Source of the DNA: a candidate division FCPU426 bacterium
GTDB lineage: Bacteria; Oederibacteriota; Muellerivitia; Muellerivitales; Muellerivitaceae
Assembly (NCBI GenBank): GCA_030041545.1
Contig: JASHNQ010000016.1
Span: 1-46,933 of the forward strand
Direction of reading: 5' to 3'
DNA: 46,933 nucleotides
This document shows, piece by piece, positions 36,462-43,563 of this stretch (its first letter is position 1; every line of letters begins with the position of its first letter). The translations under genes and the position numbers were made by a program. The notes under the pieces are model-generated. The model had not been told where the DNA came from, did no database searches, and saw only the letters and a program-made list of their open reading frames with translations.

Positions 36462-37622
36462 ATGAAAATGGTTTTTCCAAACTTCTTTTTAGTTTTGGCC
36501 ATTATAATTCCGGCTTTGTTCCAGGTATCTTGCCGGAACAACGTGGCTGGGCCTTACGCTCCGCAACCGGCCATCTTCGTAACACCTTTGCCCGCCCCAG
36601 TTATTTTCACCAATACGCCTACGTGGACGGCGACGAGAACCCCAACCGGCCCCATTCCAACACCAACGCCCACTTTAACCTTTACGATGACTCCTACTGG
36701 AACCATAACGCCAATAACCACTCCCACACCGACGTGCATAACCTGGACGACGGAAGCCTCTATGCCGGAGGGACGGCAAGGAGTTGGAGTCGGCCAAATC
36801 AGCGGGATTATCTACGTGGGCGGGGGGTACGGCCCTCAGACCGGTGGAACAGCCGATATGGCCTTGGGTTACCTTGAATCCTACGACCCGCAAACAAATT
36901 CCTGGACCAACCTGCCTTCCTTGGTTTCAGCCGTGGAAAACCCCGCTTGCGCCGCCTATGGCAACATCCTCTACCTTTTCGGCGGCGACGACGGTGTAGA
37001 TGTTTCCGGAACGGTCCAAGGCTATGTCACGACGTCCAATTCCTGGGGCACCGGGTCCTACGTGGGTTTTACGCCCAGGACAAGGGCCAGCGCAGTGGTC
37101 CTGAACAACCTTATTTATGTCGTCGGCGGCTACAACACCGGGATCACCAACCTAAATGGGGGCTACTTGGGGGTGGTGGAGGCTTATGACCCCGTCGCCA
37201 ACCAGTGGGCCTCTGAGGCGGGACTAGGCTTGGGTGTTGCCAATACCGGTCTGGGTGTCCTGAACGGAACCCTTTACGCTTTTGGAGGCATTACCAACAG
37301 CGGTCCCAGCAGCTTTATGGCGGCTTACAATCCCAGTTCCAACAGCTGGACTTATAAATCCAATTTGCCTTTCAGCGGGGCGGGGGACGGTCTTGTCGTT
37401 AACGGGGTGCTTTACGCTTTTAGTAATGTAACGGGTACGGTTTGGACTACAACCCCGACGGTCTATTCGTATAATCCAACTTCCGACACATGGACAGCCC
37501 AGTGCCCAATGCCGAATCCAAGATCGGATTTCGGGGTGGTAAACATCAACAACATTGTTTACGCCGTTGGCGGGTCCAATAGCCTTTCCAATACGGGTTT
37601 GACTCAAGCGGGGACTTTTTAA
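36462..37622 (+). CDS. Kelch-repeat lipoprotein
   Basis: The 386-residue protein has a lipobox (FQVSC, Cys near 24). A Thr-Pro linker (about 45-90, TPTPTLTFTMTPTGT) and six kelch-like units follow (about 95-380), each with a hydrophobic strand, GG and a YxPxxxxW ending. Examples are [19 protein letters not shown] and VVNINNIVYAVGG. It is clearly related to the kelch part of the giant protein upstream (shared phrases such as [14 protein letters not shown]), so one probably arose from the other by duplication. It is probably surface exposed. The six-bladed beta-propeller is a binding module; no catalytic residue set is visible. Confidence 0.85.
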   Translation: MKMVFPNFFLVLAIIIPALFQVSCRNNVAGPYAPQPAIFVTPLPAPVIFTNTPTWTATRTPTGPIPTPTPTLTFTMTPTGTITPITTPTPTCITWTTEASMPEGRQGVGVGQISGIIYVGGGYGPQTGGTADMALGYLESYDPQTNSWTNLPSLVSAVENPACAAYGNILYLFGGDDGVDVSGTVQGYVTTSNSWGTGSYVGFTPRTRASAVVLNNLIYVVGGYNTGITNLNGGYLGVVEAYDPVANQWASEAGLGLGVANTGLGVLNGTLYAFGGITNSGPSSFMAAYNPSSNSWTYKSNLPFSGAGDGLVVNGVLYAFSNVTGTVWTTTPTVYSYNPTSDTWTAQCPMPNPRSDFGVVNINNIVYAVGGSNSLSNTGLTQAGTF

Positions 37623-38238
37623 ATCCCGTTTATCACCGCGAGGTCTTGGAGAAGGTCCTGGAATTGAAGCTGCGGTCATCATTTTTTCACGCAACCATCC
37701 ACCCTTGCAAAAACAAATAAAATTTTTAGAACCAAGCTTAGTTTGGTTTAATTTTATGGAACTAAGATTATTTTCCTTCGTAGGGTGGGGTGATGGCGCG
37801 ACCAAGGCCCATGGAGAATTCACCGTTAAGCCTCAAATTTCCTGGCTTGGCATTTCAGGGAGGCCCAACCAGCAAACTCTTTCACCCTCCCGCCTTTTTC
37901 TGTAAAATCAAACCATCACATTGAGATATTCCAACTCGCAAATCGAGCCGGTTAGTGTTCCACGGGTTTACCCGTGGGTGAATGGCCACCGTGCCGAAGG
38001 CACGGCAAGCGAATTTTGCTTGAATTTTGATTTTAGTACCACGGGCTTGCCCGTGGGTATCCACTTACCTAAGACCCAAAGCGCAATTCCAACAGGCCAA
38101 GTTAATTGAATCCATTGGTGATGACAATTCCATTTACGGTTTTTCTTTATTTTCCCAAAATGGCATTTGGGTTCATTGCCAAGCATTGGATTCGGTTTGC
38201 TTTGATTTTTTAAAGAAACAGGGATTTGGATACGAAAT
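37623..38238. other. 616-bp non-coding gap before the helix-turn-helix gene
   Basis: No supported gene. It holds a terminator-like hairpin (AACCAA-GCTTAGT-TTGGTT at 37730-37748), then the palindrome cluster at 37960-38056, then an AT-rich stretch with CCAAA-ATGGCA-TTTGG at 38156-38171, which could carry the promoter of the next gene. Confidence 0.5.
37960..38056. repeat. REP-like palindrome cluster (four hairpins)
   Basis: CCACGGG-TTTA-CCCGTGG (37960-37977) and CCACGGG-CTTG-CCCGTGG (38039-38056) are perfect 7-bp-stem hairpins. They flank CCGTGCC-GAA-GGCACGG (37989-38005) and CAAGC-GAATTTT-GCTTG (38006-38022). A third copy of the first type lies at 46783. Identical stems with different loops look like a repeated extragenic palindrome family arranged as a pair with two internal hairpins. 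Confidence 0.85.
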
Positions 38239-38907
38239 TTGAAAAAAAGTTCCGAAAAAAAACCTAGGCCACACCTCCCCCTGGATTCGTCGGAAGACAT
38301 TTTTCGGAAGATGGGCGACTTTAAAAAAGGGTTGGCGCCCTTGGGCCGGATTTGGGCCAGGGGGATTAAGCCCCATGACTTGAGGTTTCATTATTGGACC
38401 ACTTGGTTTTCCCGGGCCAACGGGAACGCCACAGTCATGTCCAGGCTTTGCGGTTACCACCGGAATCATGTTAGGGCCATTATCGGGATATTGAGGGGGA
38501 GCAAAAAGACATACCGATTCAGGGTCAAATGGCTTTCCCTTGCCCGCAAGTACCCCAAGAAGCCCTTTGCTGATCGGGTGGGACTTCTTTATTCCGCCAT
38601 TGGCGGGCGGCCAACCTTGAGCGCGAATGAGAACTCCGGCCTTGTATCCCTTTGGTTTTCCGGTTTTCCCTTTAAGGTTTTGAGGGCCCATTACGTCCTT
38701 TGGGCGTCCAGAAAAGGCATCAGTCGGAAGGAAGTATGCCGGCGTTTTGGATTCCACCCGCGGACCCTACACCGGATCAGGTTCGAGGCGGTTAAAAAGA
38801 ATTCAAGAACGGCCCGCTGGCTTGAACCCATGAAACCATCCAGGGCGGATTGGTACCCCAAGGGCCTTCGCGGACGGCCCAGCATGGATGTCAGAGGTAA
38901 AAAATGA
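38239..38907 (+). CDS. Basic protein with two helix-turn-helix segments, unknown function
   Basis: About 222 residues from TTG 38239; an ATG at 38311 is an alternative start. Two similar helix-turn-helix-like stretches are visible: NATVMSRLCGYHRNHVRAII (about 83-102) and SRKEVCRRFGFHPRTLHRIR (about 160-179). Each resembles a resolvase/transposase-type DNA-recognition unit. The protein is strongly basic (many K and R) and lacks visible catalytic motifs. It stands alone between palindromic repeats, so a repeat-binding or element-maintenance role is possible, but I cannot name a family. Confidence 0.5.
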   Translation: MKKSSEKKPRPHLPLDSSEDIFRKMGDFKKGLAPLGRIWARGIKPHDLRFHYWTTWFSRANGNATVMSRLCGYHRNHVRAIIGILRGSKKTYRFRVKWLSLARKYPKKPFADRVGLLYSAIGGRPTLSANENSGLVSLWFSGFPFKVLRAHYVLWASRKGISRKEVCRRFGFHPRTLHRIRFEAVKKNSRTARWLEPMKPSRADWYPKGLRGRPSMDVRGKK

Positions 38908-38937
38908 AAGTATTTTGCACGACGTTTCGTTTTAAGT

Positions 38938-38955
38938 CTCCTAATCATTTAGGAG
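38938..38955 (+). promoter_or_regulatory. Hairpin masking a ribosome binding site
   Basis: CTCCTAA-TCAT-TTAGGAG forms a perfect 7-bp hairpin. Its 3' arm contains AGGAG, the only ribosome site for the ATG at 38968. This could restrict translation of the downstream S53-propeptide-like gene, or act as a weak terminator for the upstream gene. Confidence 0.45.
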
Positions 38956-38967
38956 CCTCTATCCTCA

Positions 38968-39523
38968 TGCCCCTTTTTTTCTCTTTTTGCGCTAACCTTA
39001 CCGCCCAAATCACCCCACGCCTACTTTAACGGTCCTTGGCCGCCAAGTGATCCCCGGGCATATTCCTAAGGACGTGTCCAGGTCAACCAAATTGGACAAA
39101 CTGCCCGATGATCAAGTAATGGGTTTTGTAATAACCCTCCCTATTCGAAATAAAAGCTTGATGGATAAGTTTTCGAAGGAAGTCTACGACCCTTCCAGCC
39201 CCCAATACCACCAGTTTTTGACGGCGGAACAATTTAAGGAGTCATATGCCCCTAGTGAGAAAGACTACCAAGCGGTCATGGATTACGTAAAGTCCAAAGG
39301 TTTAACGGTCGTTGATACCGTCTCGAATCGGATAGGCATGGCGGTTTCCGGAAAAGTGAAGGATGTTGAAAGGGCTTTACATATCCAGCTTTACAATTAT
39401 CGACGGCCGAATGGCAGCGTTTTTTATGCGCCGGATCGGGAACCATCAATCGACATTCACGTGCCTGTATTGCATATAGGGGGCTTGGATGACGCAATCA
39501 TTCCTGTTCCTGCTTCCCATTAA
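38968..39523 (+). pseudogene. Stand-alone S53 propeptide gene, frameshifted and lacking the peptidase domain
   Basis: An ATG at 38968 opens a signal-peptide-like frame (MPLFFSFCANLTAQITP) that stops at 39025-39027. A second frame (no ATG, GTG at 39047) continues with a pro-kumamolisin-like domain. It includes VMGFVITLPIRN, PSSPQYHQFLTAEQFKE, KDVERALHIQLYNYRRPNG and HVPVLHIGGLDD. These align well with residues 60-200 of the S53 peptidase at 26390. The two frames differ by one base, so one indel between about 38990 and 39028 would join them. The catalytic domain is missing, and the frame ends at IPVPASH. Probably a pseudogene, but a functional propeptide inhibitor is not excluded. Confidence 0.65.
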
Positions 39524-39633
39524 AAAGGAATTTCAAAGTGAAAATATCCAGCCCGCGAATTATTTTCTTGGCTGTTCTGAATACCCCAAATGTACCTATA
39601 TGGGTTAGAGGCTTTAAAAGTTCCATGAAACGC

Positions 39634-39940
39634 CATTTCCACGGCGTGGAAATGAAAATTTGAGGATTTCGGCTTTTTCGGCCCATTTCCGCATTTGAAT
39701 TTACCTACCGGATGGTCAATTTCAAACATCGTTTCTTCCTCCCTTGAACCTTTCCAGTTAGAGAAAGTCCTGGAAATAAAACCGTGCTGGAATATCCCCA
39801 CAAACGGCATAACATCTTGCGAAAAGCGGACGGGCAGGTCGAGGCGTTGGAGGAATTGACCAACCGTGAGTCATTTCAGTAAGGCGCCGCAAGGGTTTCT
39901 GCGTTGTCGCGTGGAAATGCCATTTCCGCGCCATGGAAAT
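39634..39940. repeat. Pair of related hairpin elements, about 290 bp apart
   Basis: CATTTCCAC-GGC-GTGGAAATG (39634-39654) and ATTTCC-GCGCCAT-GGAAAT (39922-39940, preceded by GTGGAAATGC) share the same stem core and the same 3' flank (AAAAT...GGATTTCGGCTT). They look like two diverged copies of one palindromic repeat. The region between is non-coding. It holds one short frame near 39784-39882 with faint CsoR/FrmR-like character, not annotated. Confidence 0.65.
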
Positions 39941-39990
39941 AAAAATCGGTGGATTTCGGCTTAAAGGGGCCGGTTTTGCCACGCTCCGAT

Positions 39991-40049
39991 GGCGACCCCC
40001 CCTATCTACGCATCAAGTGATGATGCTAGAAGCGATAGGGGGGGTCGCC
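39991..40049. repeat. 16-bp perfect inverted repeat with nested hairpin
   Basis: GGCGACCCCCCCTATC (39991) pairs perfectly with GATAGGGGGGGTCGCC (40034). The 27-base interior contains a second hairpin, GCATCA-AGTGA-TGATGC (40010-40026). The result is a stem with an internal branch, far stronger than expected by chance, and without a terminator T-tract. It might be the ends of a tiny transposable element or a recombination site. Confidence 0.85.
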
Positions 40050-40050
40050 C

Positions 40051-40374
40051 TCTGCGCGTGTCAAAACCTTAAAGTACAAGGGATAGATACTTGATGAGAT
40101 GAGAAATTGGGACAGGCAAGACGAAAGACAAAGCAAACACAGGAAACCGAAGGGGTAGGACGGTATGGAGGTGGGGGGGGTATGCGAAGGGGTAGCAGGC
40201 AAGGCAGACCAGAGGTGGATGAGGTGGTGGGTGGACGTGATTGGACTGGTAAAGGCCGGGGGGACGGCGGGTGTCTGGGTCAATGGAAGGCGGGTGGGGT
40301 AGCGGGGGGGGACACCTCAAAAGGCATGGACCCGGGTTCCTGAAAACCCCCAGGAAGCCGGGAGGCATCCCATT
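40051..40374. other. G-rich non-coding stretch with strong strand skew
   Basis: The + strand is unusually rich in G and A from about 40107 to 40330, with runs such as GTGGGGGGGG and GCGGGGGGGG. No frame on either strand shows protein-like character; the minus-strand frame is only Pro/Leu/His repeats. The base skew could allow G-quadruplex or R-loop formation. It leads into the broken pRiA4b-like gene. Confidence 0.5.
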
Positions 40375-40991
40375 TCAGGAGAACTCTTCCTCTTTGCGCT
40401 CCCAGGCGGACTCGGGATCGGCCAGGTCGAGGTTGACCTGTTTCAGGTCGAATTTCTCGGGGTCATAGGGCTTGCCCAGCCATTCCAAGAACCTTTCCCT
40501 TTCCGGGTGCTTGGGTTTTTCATGGCCTCCACCAGTTCCTCGTAGCCGGGGATGGAACCGCAGTCCTCGGGAGGGCAGGCCCGGGCTCCGTCCAGGCAGG
40601 AGGCGCGGGGTTTTCCTGGTTGGCGGGGAAGGATGGCTTCCAGGGTAACTTCATGGTTCCAGGCGTCGCCGAAGTCGTAGAGGTAGTCCATCCGGTCGCC
40701 GGGATTAAAAAGGACCGTGGATAAGGAAATCCTATCGGGGTCAAGCGTGGGGTGGGTGGCGTCCCCGGACAAGTCGTTTTCCGGGTCGGGCGGCTGGTAG
40801 TGGATGCCGCCTTTGGTGAACTCGAACAGGTGGTAGTCCAGCCAGCCCATGGAAAGTTGCAGGATGTCATGGAGATCCTGGAGGGTGGCCCAGGAGGGGA
40901 CCAGGAGACGCCTCCAAATGGGCGGCTCAATTCCCCTCAAGGTGACCATGAGCTGGTAGATAAACTTGGGTTTCCGGGAAGCCATGGGCAC
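40375..40991 (-). pseudogene. pRiA4b ORF-3-like gene with one-base frameshift
   Basis: The upstream frame (minus strand from 40991) encodes residues typical of the plasmid pRiA4b ORF-3 family: YQLMVTLRGIEPPIWRRLLV, YLYDFGDAWNHEV and the signature ACPPEDCGSIPGYEELVEAM. It stops early at 40443. In the next frame the expected ending continues intact (KHPERERFLEWLGKPYDPEKF, then LDLADPESAWERKEEEFS) to a stop at 40375. One base is missing near the A-run after ATG (about 40520 on this strand). Total length would be about 205 residues. Either a recent pseudogene or a homopolymer sequencing error. Confidence 0.85.
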
Positions 40992-41084
40992 CTGGGTGGA
41001 GCGGCATTTGAAATCCTGGATAAGCGGTTTGGACTATAGCAATACGACAGGCAAAAAGTAAGGTGAATCCTTTTAGGGAGGGGA

Positions 41085-41113
41085 ACACTAAGAAGCCGAT
41101 GGCTTCTTAGTGT
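41085..41113. repeat. Perfect 13-bp hairpin
   Basis: ACACTAAGAAGCC and GGCTTCTTAGTGT pair perfectly around GAT. GGGTTTTCCCC follows, with no T-tract long enough for a classic terminator. Confidence 0.8.
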
Positions 41114-41204
41114 GGGTTTTCCCCCTGGGCCAAGCCGCCCGGAAAGATCGGGCGTCCCGGCCACACCCCTTTCCCCTGGGGACCGGCTGTCCCCAAGCCC
41201 CTGC

Positions 41205-41228
41205 CCAAAAGGGAACTGACCCTTTTGG
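41205..41228. repeat. Perfect 9-bp hairpin
   Basis: CCAAAAGGG and CCCTTTTGG pair perfectly around AACTGA. Confidence 0.75.
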
Positions 41229-41549
41229 ATTTCCCGAAACCGGTCTTGAAGTGAGTGACGGCCCGCTGTCAGCCTCCCATCCCTTTGCCTTTGGGGACCC
41301 CGCCAAGCCGAAAGTCCCCTCCCCGGCTTCTCCGCAGCCAAAGCAAGTTATCCCTCCGGGGGGTGGAAGTTTGGAGCGGAAAGCCGGGTCGGGGATTTCG
41401 GATTGGCCCTCCCACAAAGGCGGCTCCCCGCCTGGGCCCCTGCCAAAAGCGGCCCTGGCAGGAAGCCGGTAAAGGGATGGGAGGTTTGAGTCCTCAGTAA
41501 GCGCCTTTACCACCGACAAATTTCGTCCTAGACATAAAAAAACGGACTC

Positions 41550-41599
41550 GGTTTGCCGGTGGGAAAAGCGCCTTCGGGTAGCGGGGCTTCCCACAAACC
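41550..41599. repeat. Bulged two-part hairpin
   Basis: GGTTT (41550) pairs with AAACC (41595), then an asymmetric bulge on the 5' side, then GTGGGAA (41559) pairs with TTCCCAC (41588). A stem interrupted on one side only recurs in the next structure. Confidence 0.65.
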
Positions 41600-41745
41600 T
41601 TTCACGTGGATCTTGGTTGTCGTTCCTTCCAAAGCGGTTCTTAAAGCCCAGCAAAACAGACATGCGTTTCCAATTCTAGAGGTCTTTGGACGATGGTCAG
41701 TTTTTGGTGTTCGTCCCGAGGCGCAAGACAGTTTTTTATCCACAC

Positions 41746-41809
41746 GGCCGCCCTTGCAAGGCAACTTTTGCGCCAGCAAAAGACGCTGGCACAAAAGTTA
41801 AGGGCGGCC
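41746..41809. repeat. Three-part nested hairpin, 64 bp
   Basis: Outer stem GGCCGCCCTT/AAGGGCGGCC (10 bp), a 7-base bulge on the 5' side only, middle stem AACTTTTG/CAAAAGTT (8 bp) and inner stem GCCAGC/GCTGGC (6 bp) around AAAAGAC. Total 24 paired positions. A highly ordered structure, candidate for a functional RNA or recombination site. Confidence 0.85.
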
Positions 41810-41875
41810 TCGCTCCTTTCCCTTCCCGTTGGTTCCAGGTTACGTCCCCGCACGAACCCCCAAAACTCCGGTTTT

Positions 41876-41920
41876 GCCTTCCACTCCCCCCTCAGGTTTG
41901 TGAGGGGGGAGGTGGAAGGC
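41876..41920. repeat. 19-bp hairpin with one bulged base
   Basis: GCCTTCCAC then TCCCCCCTCA pair with TGAGGGGGGA then GTGGAAGGC around GGTTTG, with one extra G at 41911. It ends 46 bases before the first gene of the array. A further TTTCGC-AAA-GCGAAA hairpin follows. Confidence 0.85.
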
Positions 41921-41966
41921 GGTTTCGCAAAGCGAAAGCGAAAAGAAAAACAAGGAGGTGGTGGGG

Positions 41967-42104
41967 ATGGGCGAGGCAAAAAAACAGGAAAAGAAGCCGG
42001 AGGGGGCGGAGGGGCCGGACCCGGAAGTCACGGGTTTCCAGGTGACCGACGAGGAGATGGAGAAGGCCCTTCGGATGGTCTTGGAGGGACGGCTTTCGAA
42101 TTAA
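41967..42104 (+). CDS. Small acidic 45-residue protein
   Basis: The ATG at 41967 is preceded by AAGGAGGT seven bases upstream. The 45 residues begin with a Lys/Glu/Pro-rich tail (MGEAKKQEKKPEGAEGP) and end with FQVTDEEMEKALRMVLEGRL, a likely helix. The strong ribosome site, coding-like codon use and tandem position support a real gene. Family unknown. Confidence 0.65.
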   Translation: MGEAKKQEKKPEGAEGPDPEVTGFQVTDEEMEKALRMVLEGRLSN

Positions 42105-42116
42105 GGGGAGGGAGTC

Positions 42117-42350
42117 ATGGCGCATCCATCTTTTGAGGTCGGGAAGTTTAAGTTTTGGGACCGGTACGAGGTCCACTTCGGGCGGGACGGGGAGGGGTTC
42201 TTTTTCTACGAGATCGAGGACCTGCGAAACCTCGTCCTGGTGGACGTGAAGGACCACCTGACCGAGGGGGAGGTCTTAAAGGCCTTGGGGTGCGCCTTGG
42301 GCCCTTCGGAGTTTACGCGGTTCCAACAAGCCGTCCACTTACTCGCATAA
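42117..42350 (+). CDS. Small protein of unknown function (77 aa)
   Basis: It starts at ATG 42117 with GGGGAGGGA just upstream, 12 bases after the previous stop. The protein has an alternating strand pattern (KFKFWDRYEVHFGRDGEGFF, then EDLRNLVLVDVKDHL) and a C-terminal helix (SEFTRFQQAVHLLA). It looks like a compact alpha/beta domain. No known family is recognised. Its context is a plasmid/ICE-like array. Confidence 0.65.
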   Translation: MAHPSFEVGKFKFWDRYEVHFGRDGEGFFFYEIEDLRNLVLVDVKDHLTEGEVLKALGCALGPSEFTRFQQAVHLLA

Positions 42351-42368
42351 AGCCAAGGAGGCAAAAAC

Positions 42369-42614
42369 ATGGGCCAGAAGAAACCGATTTGGAGGATGAA
42401 AGGACCGGGATGCGAAATCGCGGTGATGGACCGGAAACCGTATGGGCCGACTCATGAGTACCAGGTGGTCCTGGCCCGTGGCGAATGGCCGAACGACCAG
42501 GACCTCGTGACTGCCCTGGACAACGGGGGTTTCCGGGACCTAACCCAGTGTCACTTTGGCGGGTATGTCCTCAAGAAGGACAACACCGCCACCGTCCGCG
42601 TTTATGTGGACTGA
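42369..42614 (+). CDS. Small protein of unknown function (81 aa)
   Basis: It starts at ATG 42369 after AAGGAGG. The sequence is basic at the N-terminus (MGQKKPIWRMKG), with strands EIAVMDRK and YQVVLARGEW, a helix DQDLVTALDNG and strands GGYVLKKDNTATVRVYVD. A small alpha/beta protein; no family recognised. The stop is 25 bases before the ArdC-like gene. Confidence 0.65.
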   Translation: MGQKKPIWRMKGPGCEIAVMDRKPYGPTHEYQVVLARGEWPNDQDLVTALDNGGFRDLTQCHFGGYVLKKDNTATVRVYVD

Positions 42615-42639
42615 CCCACCAGAACGGGAGGAAAAGACC

Positions 42640-43563
42640 ATGAGGAACATCGGCGAGGAAATCACCAACCGGATTTTGGAGGACATGGAAAAGGGCGTTA
42701 TGCCCTGGCAGGAGCCCTGGAAGGTGGGGAAGGAGCTTCCCCTGCCACTGAACGCGGCAACGAAACACTCCTACAGGGGCATTAACATCGTCGTCCTTTG
42801 GAACGAGGCGGCACGGCGGGGGTATTCCTCGCTGGTCTTCCTCACCTTCAACCAGGCAAAGGAACTTGGCGGGACCGTGCGCAAGGGTGAGCACGGGACG
42901 CAGGTTATCTTTTACAAGCCCATCCCCAAGGACCGGAGCCTTCGCCGGGAGATAACCGGCGAGGGCGAGATCGAGGAATTGCCCGAAGAGGAGGTCATCC
43001 GGGTCCTCCGGTATTACACGGTCTTCAACCTGGACCAAACCCAGGGGCTCGACTGCCTGAAACCGGAACTGGAACCGGTGAAGTCCTTCCAGCCCCATGA
43101 GGAGGCCGAAAGGATTCTCGCCCAGTCGGGGGTGAGGATCATCCATTCCCCTTTCGGTAAGGCCCTCTACAACCCCAACCAGGACCACATTGTCCTGCCC
43201 CGCAAGGAGGACTTCGACAGCCCCCAGACCTATTACGAAAACGCCTTCCATGAACTCATCCACGCCAGCGGCTCACCGGGACGGTTGAACCGGGAAAGGG
43301 GGAAGCGTTTCGGGGACAAGGCCTATGCCTTCGAGGAACTGGTGGCCGAGTTGGGGGCGGCCTTCCTTTGCGCGGGGGTGGGGATTCCCTACACCACCCG
43401 CCACGCCGAGTACCTGGCCGATTGGGTCCGGCTTTTGAGGGACGACAAGCGGGCCATTTTTTCGGCGGCGGCCAAGGCCCAGGCCGCCGTGGACTTTATC
43501 CTGAAAATCCAATTGGAGAAACCCGGCGACGCATTGGCCGCGCCGGGAGGGGTGGCCCAATGA
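42640..43563 (+). CDS. ArdC-like antirestriction protein with zincin metallopeptidase domain
   Basis: The ATG at 42640 has GGGAGGA seven bases upstream and gives 307 residues; upstream frames are artefacts. The N-terminal half is the ArdC ssDNA-binding domain: MPWQEPWKVG, the conserved YRGINIVVLW and GGTVRKGEHGTQVIFYKP. The C-terminal half is a zincin-like peptidase with FHELIHASG near residue 203 (HExxH) and the later Glu in FEELVAELGAAFL. ArdC proteins protect incoming plasmid or ICE DNA from restriction. It overlaps the RadC-like gene by four bases (ATGA). Confidence 0.92.
   Translation: MRNIGEEITNRILEDMEKGVMPWQEPWKVGKELPLPLNAATKHSYRGINIVVLWNEAARRGYSSLVFLTFNQAKELGGTVRKGEHGTQVIFYKPIPKDRSLRREITGEGEIEELPEEEVIRVLRYYTVFNLDQTQGLDCLKPELEPVKSFQPHEEAERILAQSGVRIIHSPFGKALYNPNQDHIVLPRKEDFDSPQTYYENAFHELIHASGSPGRLNRERGKRFGDKAYAFEELVAELGAAFLCAGVGIPYTTRHAEYLADWVRLLRDDKRAIFSAAAKAQAAVDFILKIQLEKPGDALAAPGGVAQ

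Larger units (their letters stand above)
40992..41966. other. Hairpin-dense non-coding leader before the small-gene array
   Basis: Almost 1 kb without a convincing gene; the long frames on both strands are Pro/Gly-rich composition artefacts. It is packed with the strong hairpins listed separately and with longer inverted pairs, for example CCTCCCATCCCTTT (41273) with AAAGGGATGGGAGG (41471). The small-gene array starts right after it. It could be a regulatory leader, a structured RNA, an origin of transfer or replication, or a cluster of palindromic elements. Confidence 0.55.

Noticed and set aside
39784-39882. 32-codon frame with a faint CsoR/FrmR-like segment (KRHNILRKADGQVEALEEL)
   Set aside because: Too short and without the Cys/His metal ligands; similarity may be chance. 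At most a gene fragment.
40069-40368. Minus-strand frame of Pro/Leu/His repeats
   Set aside because: It is a reading of the G/A-skewed stretch and has no protein-like pattern.
41088-41663. Long minus-strand frame in the hairpin-rich leader, and plus-strand frames at 41110-41472
   Set aside because: Pro/Gly/Arg-rich without a domain or consistent ribosome site; the hairpins explain the composition better.
41746-41809. Integron attC site
   Set aside because: The bulged hairpin plan is suggestive, but the conserved GTTRRRY/RYYYAAC ends are absent, and no integron integrase or cassette array is seen.
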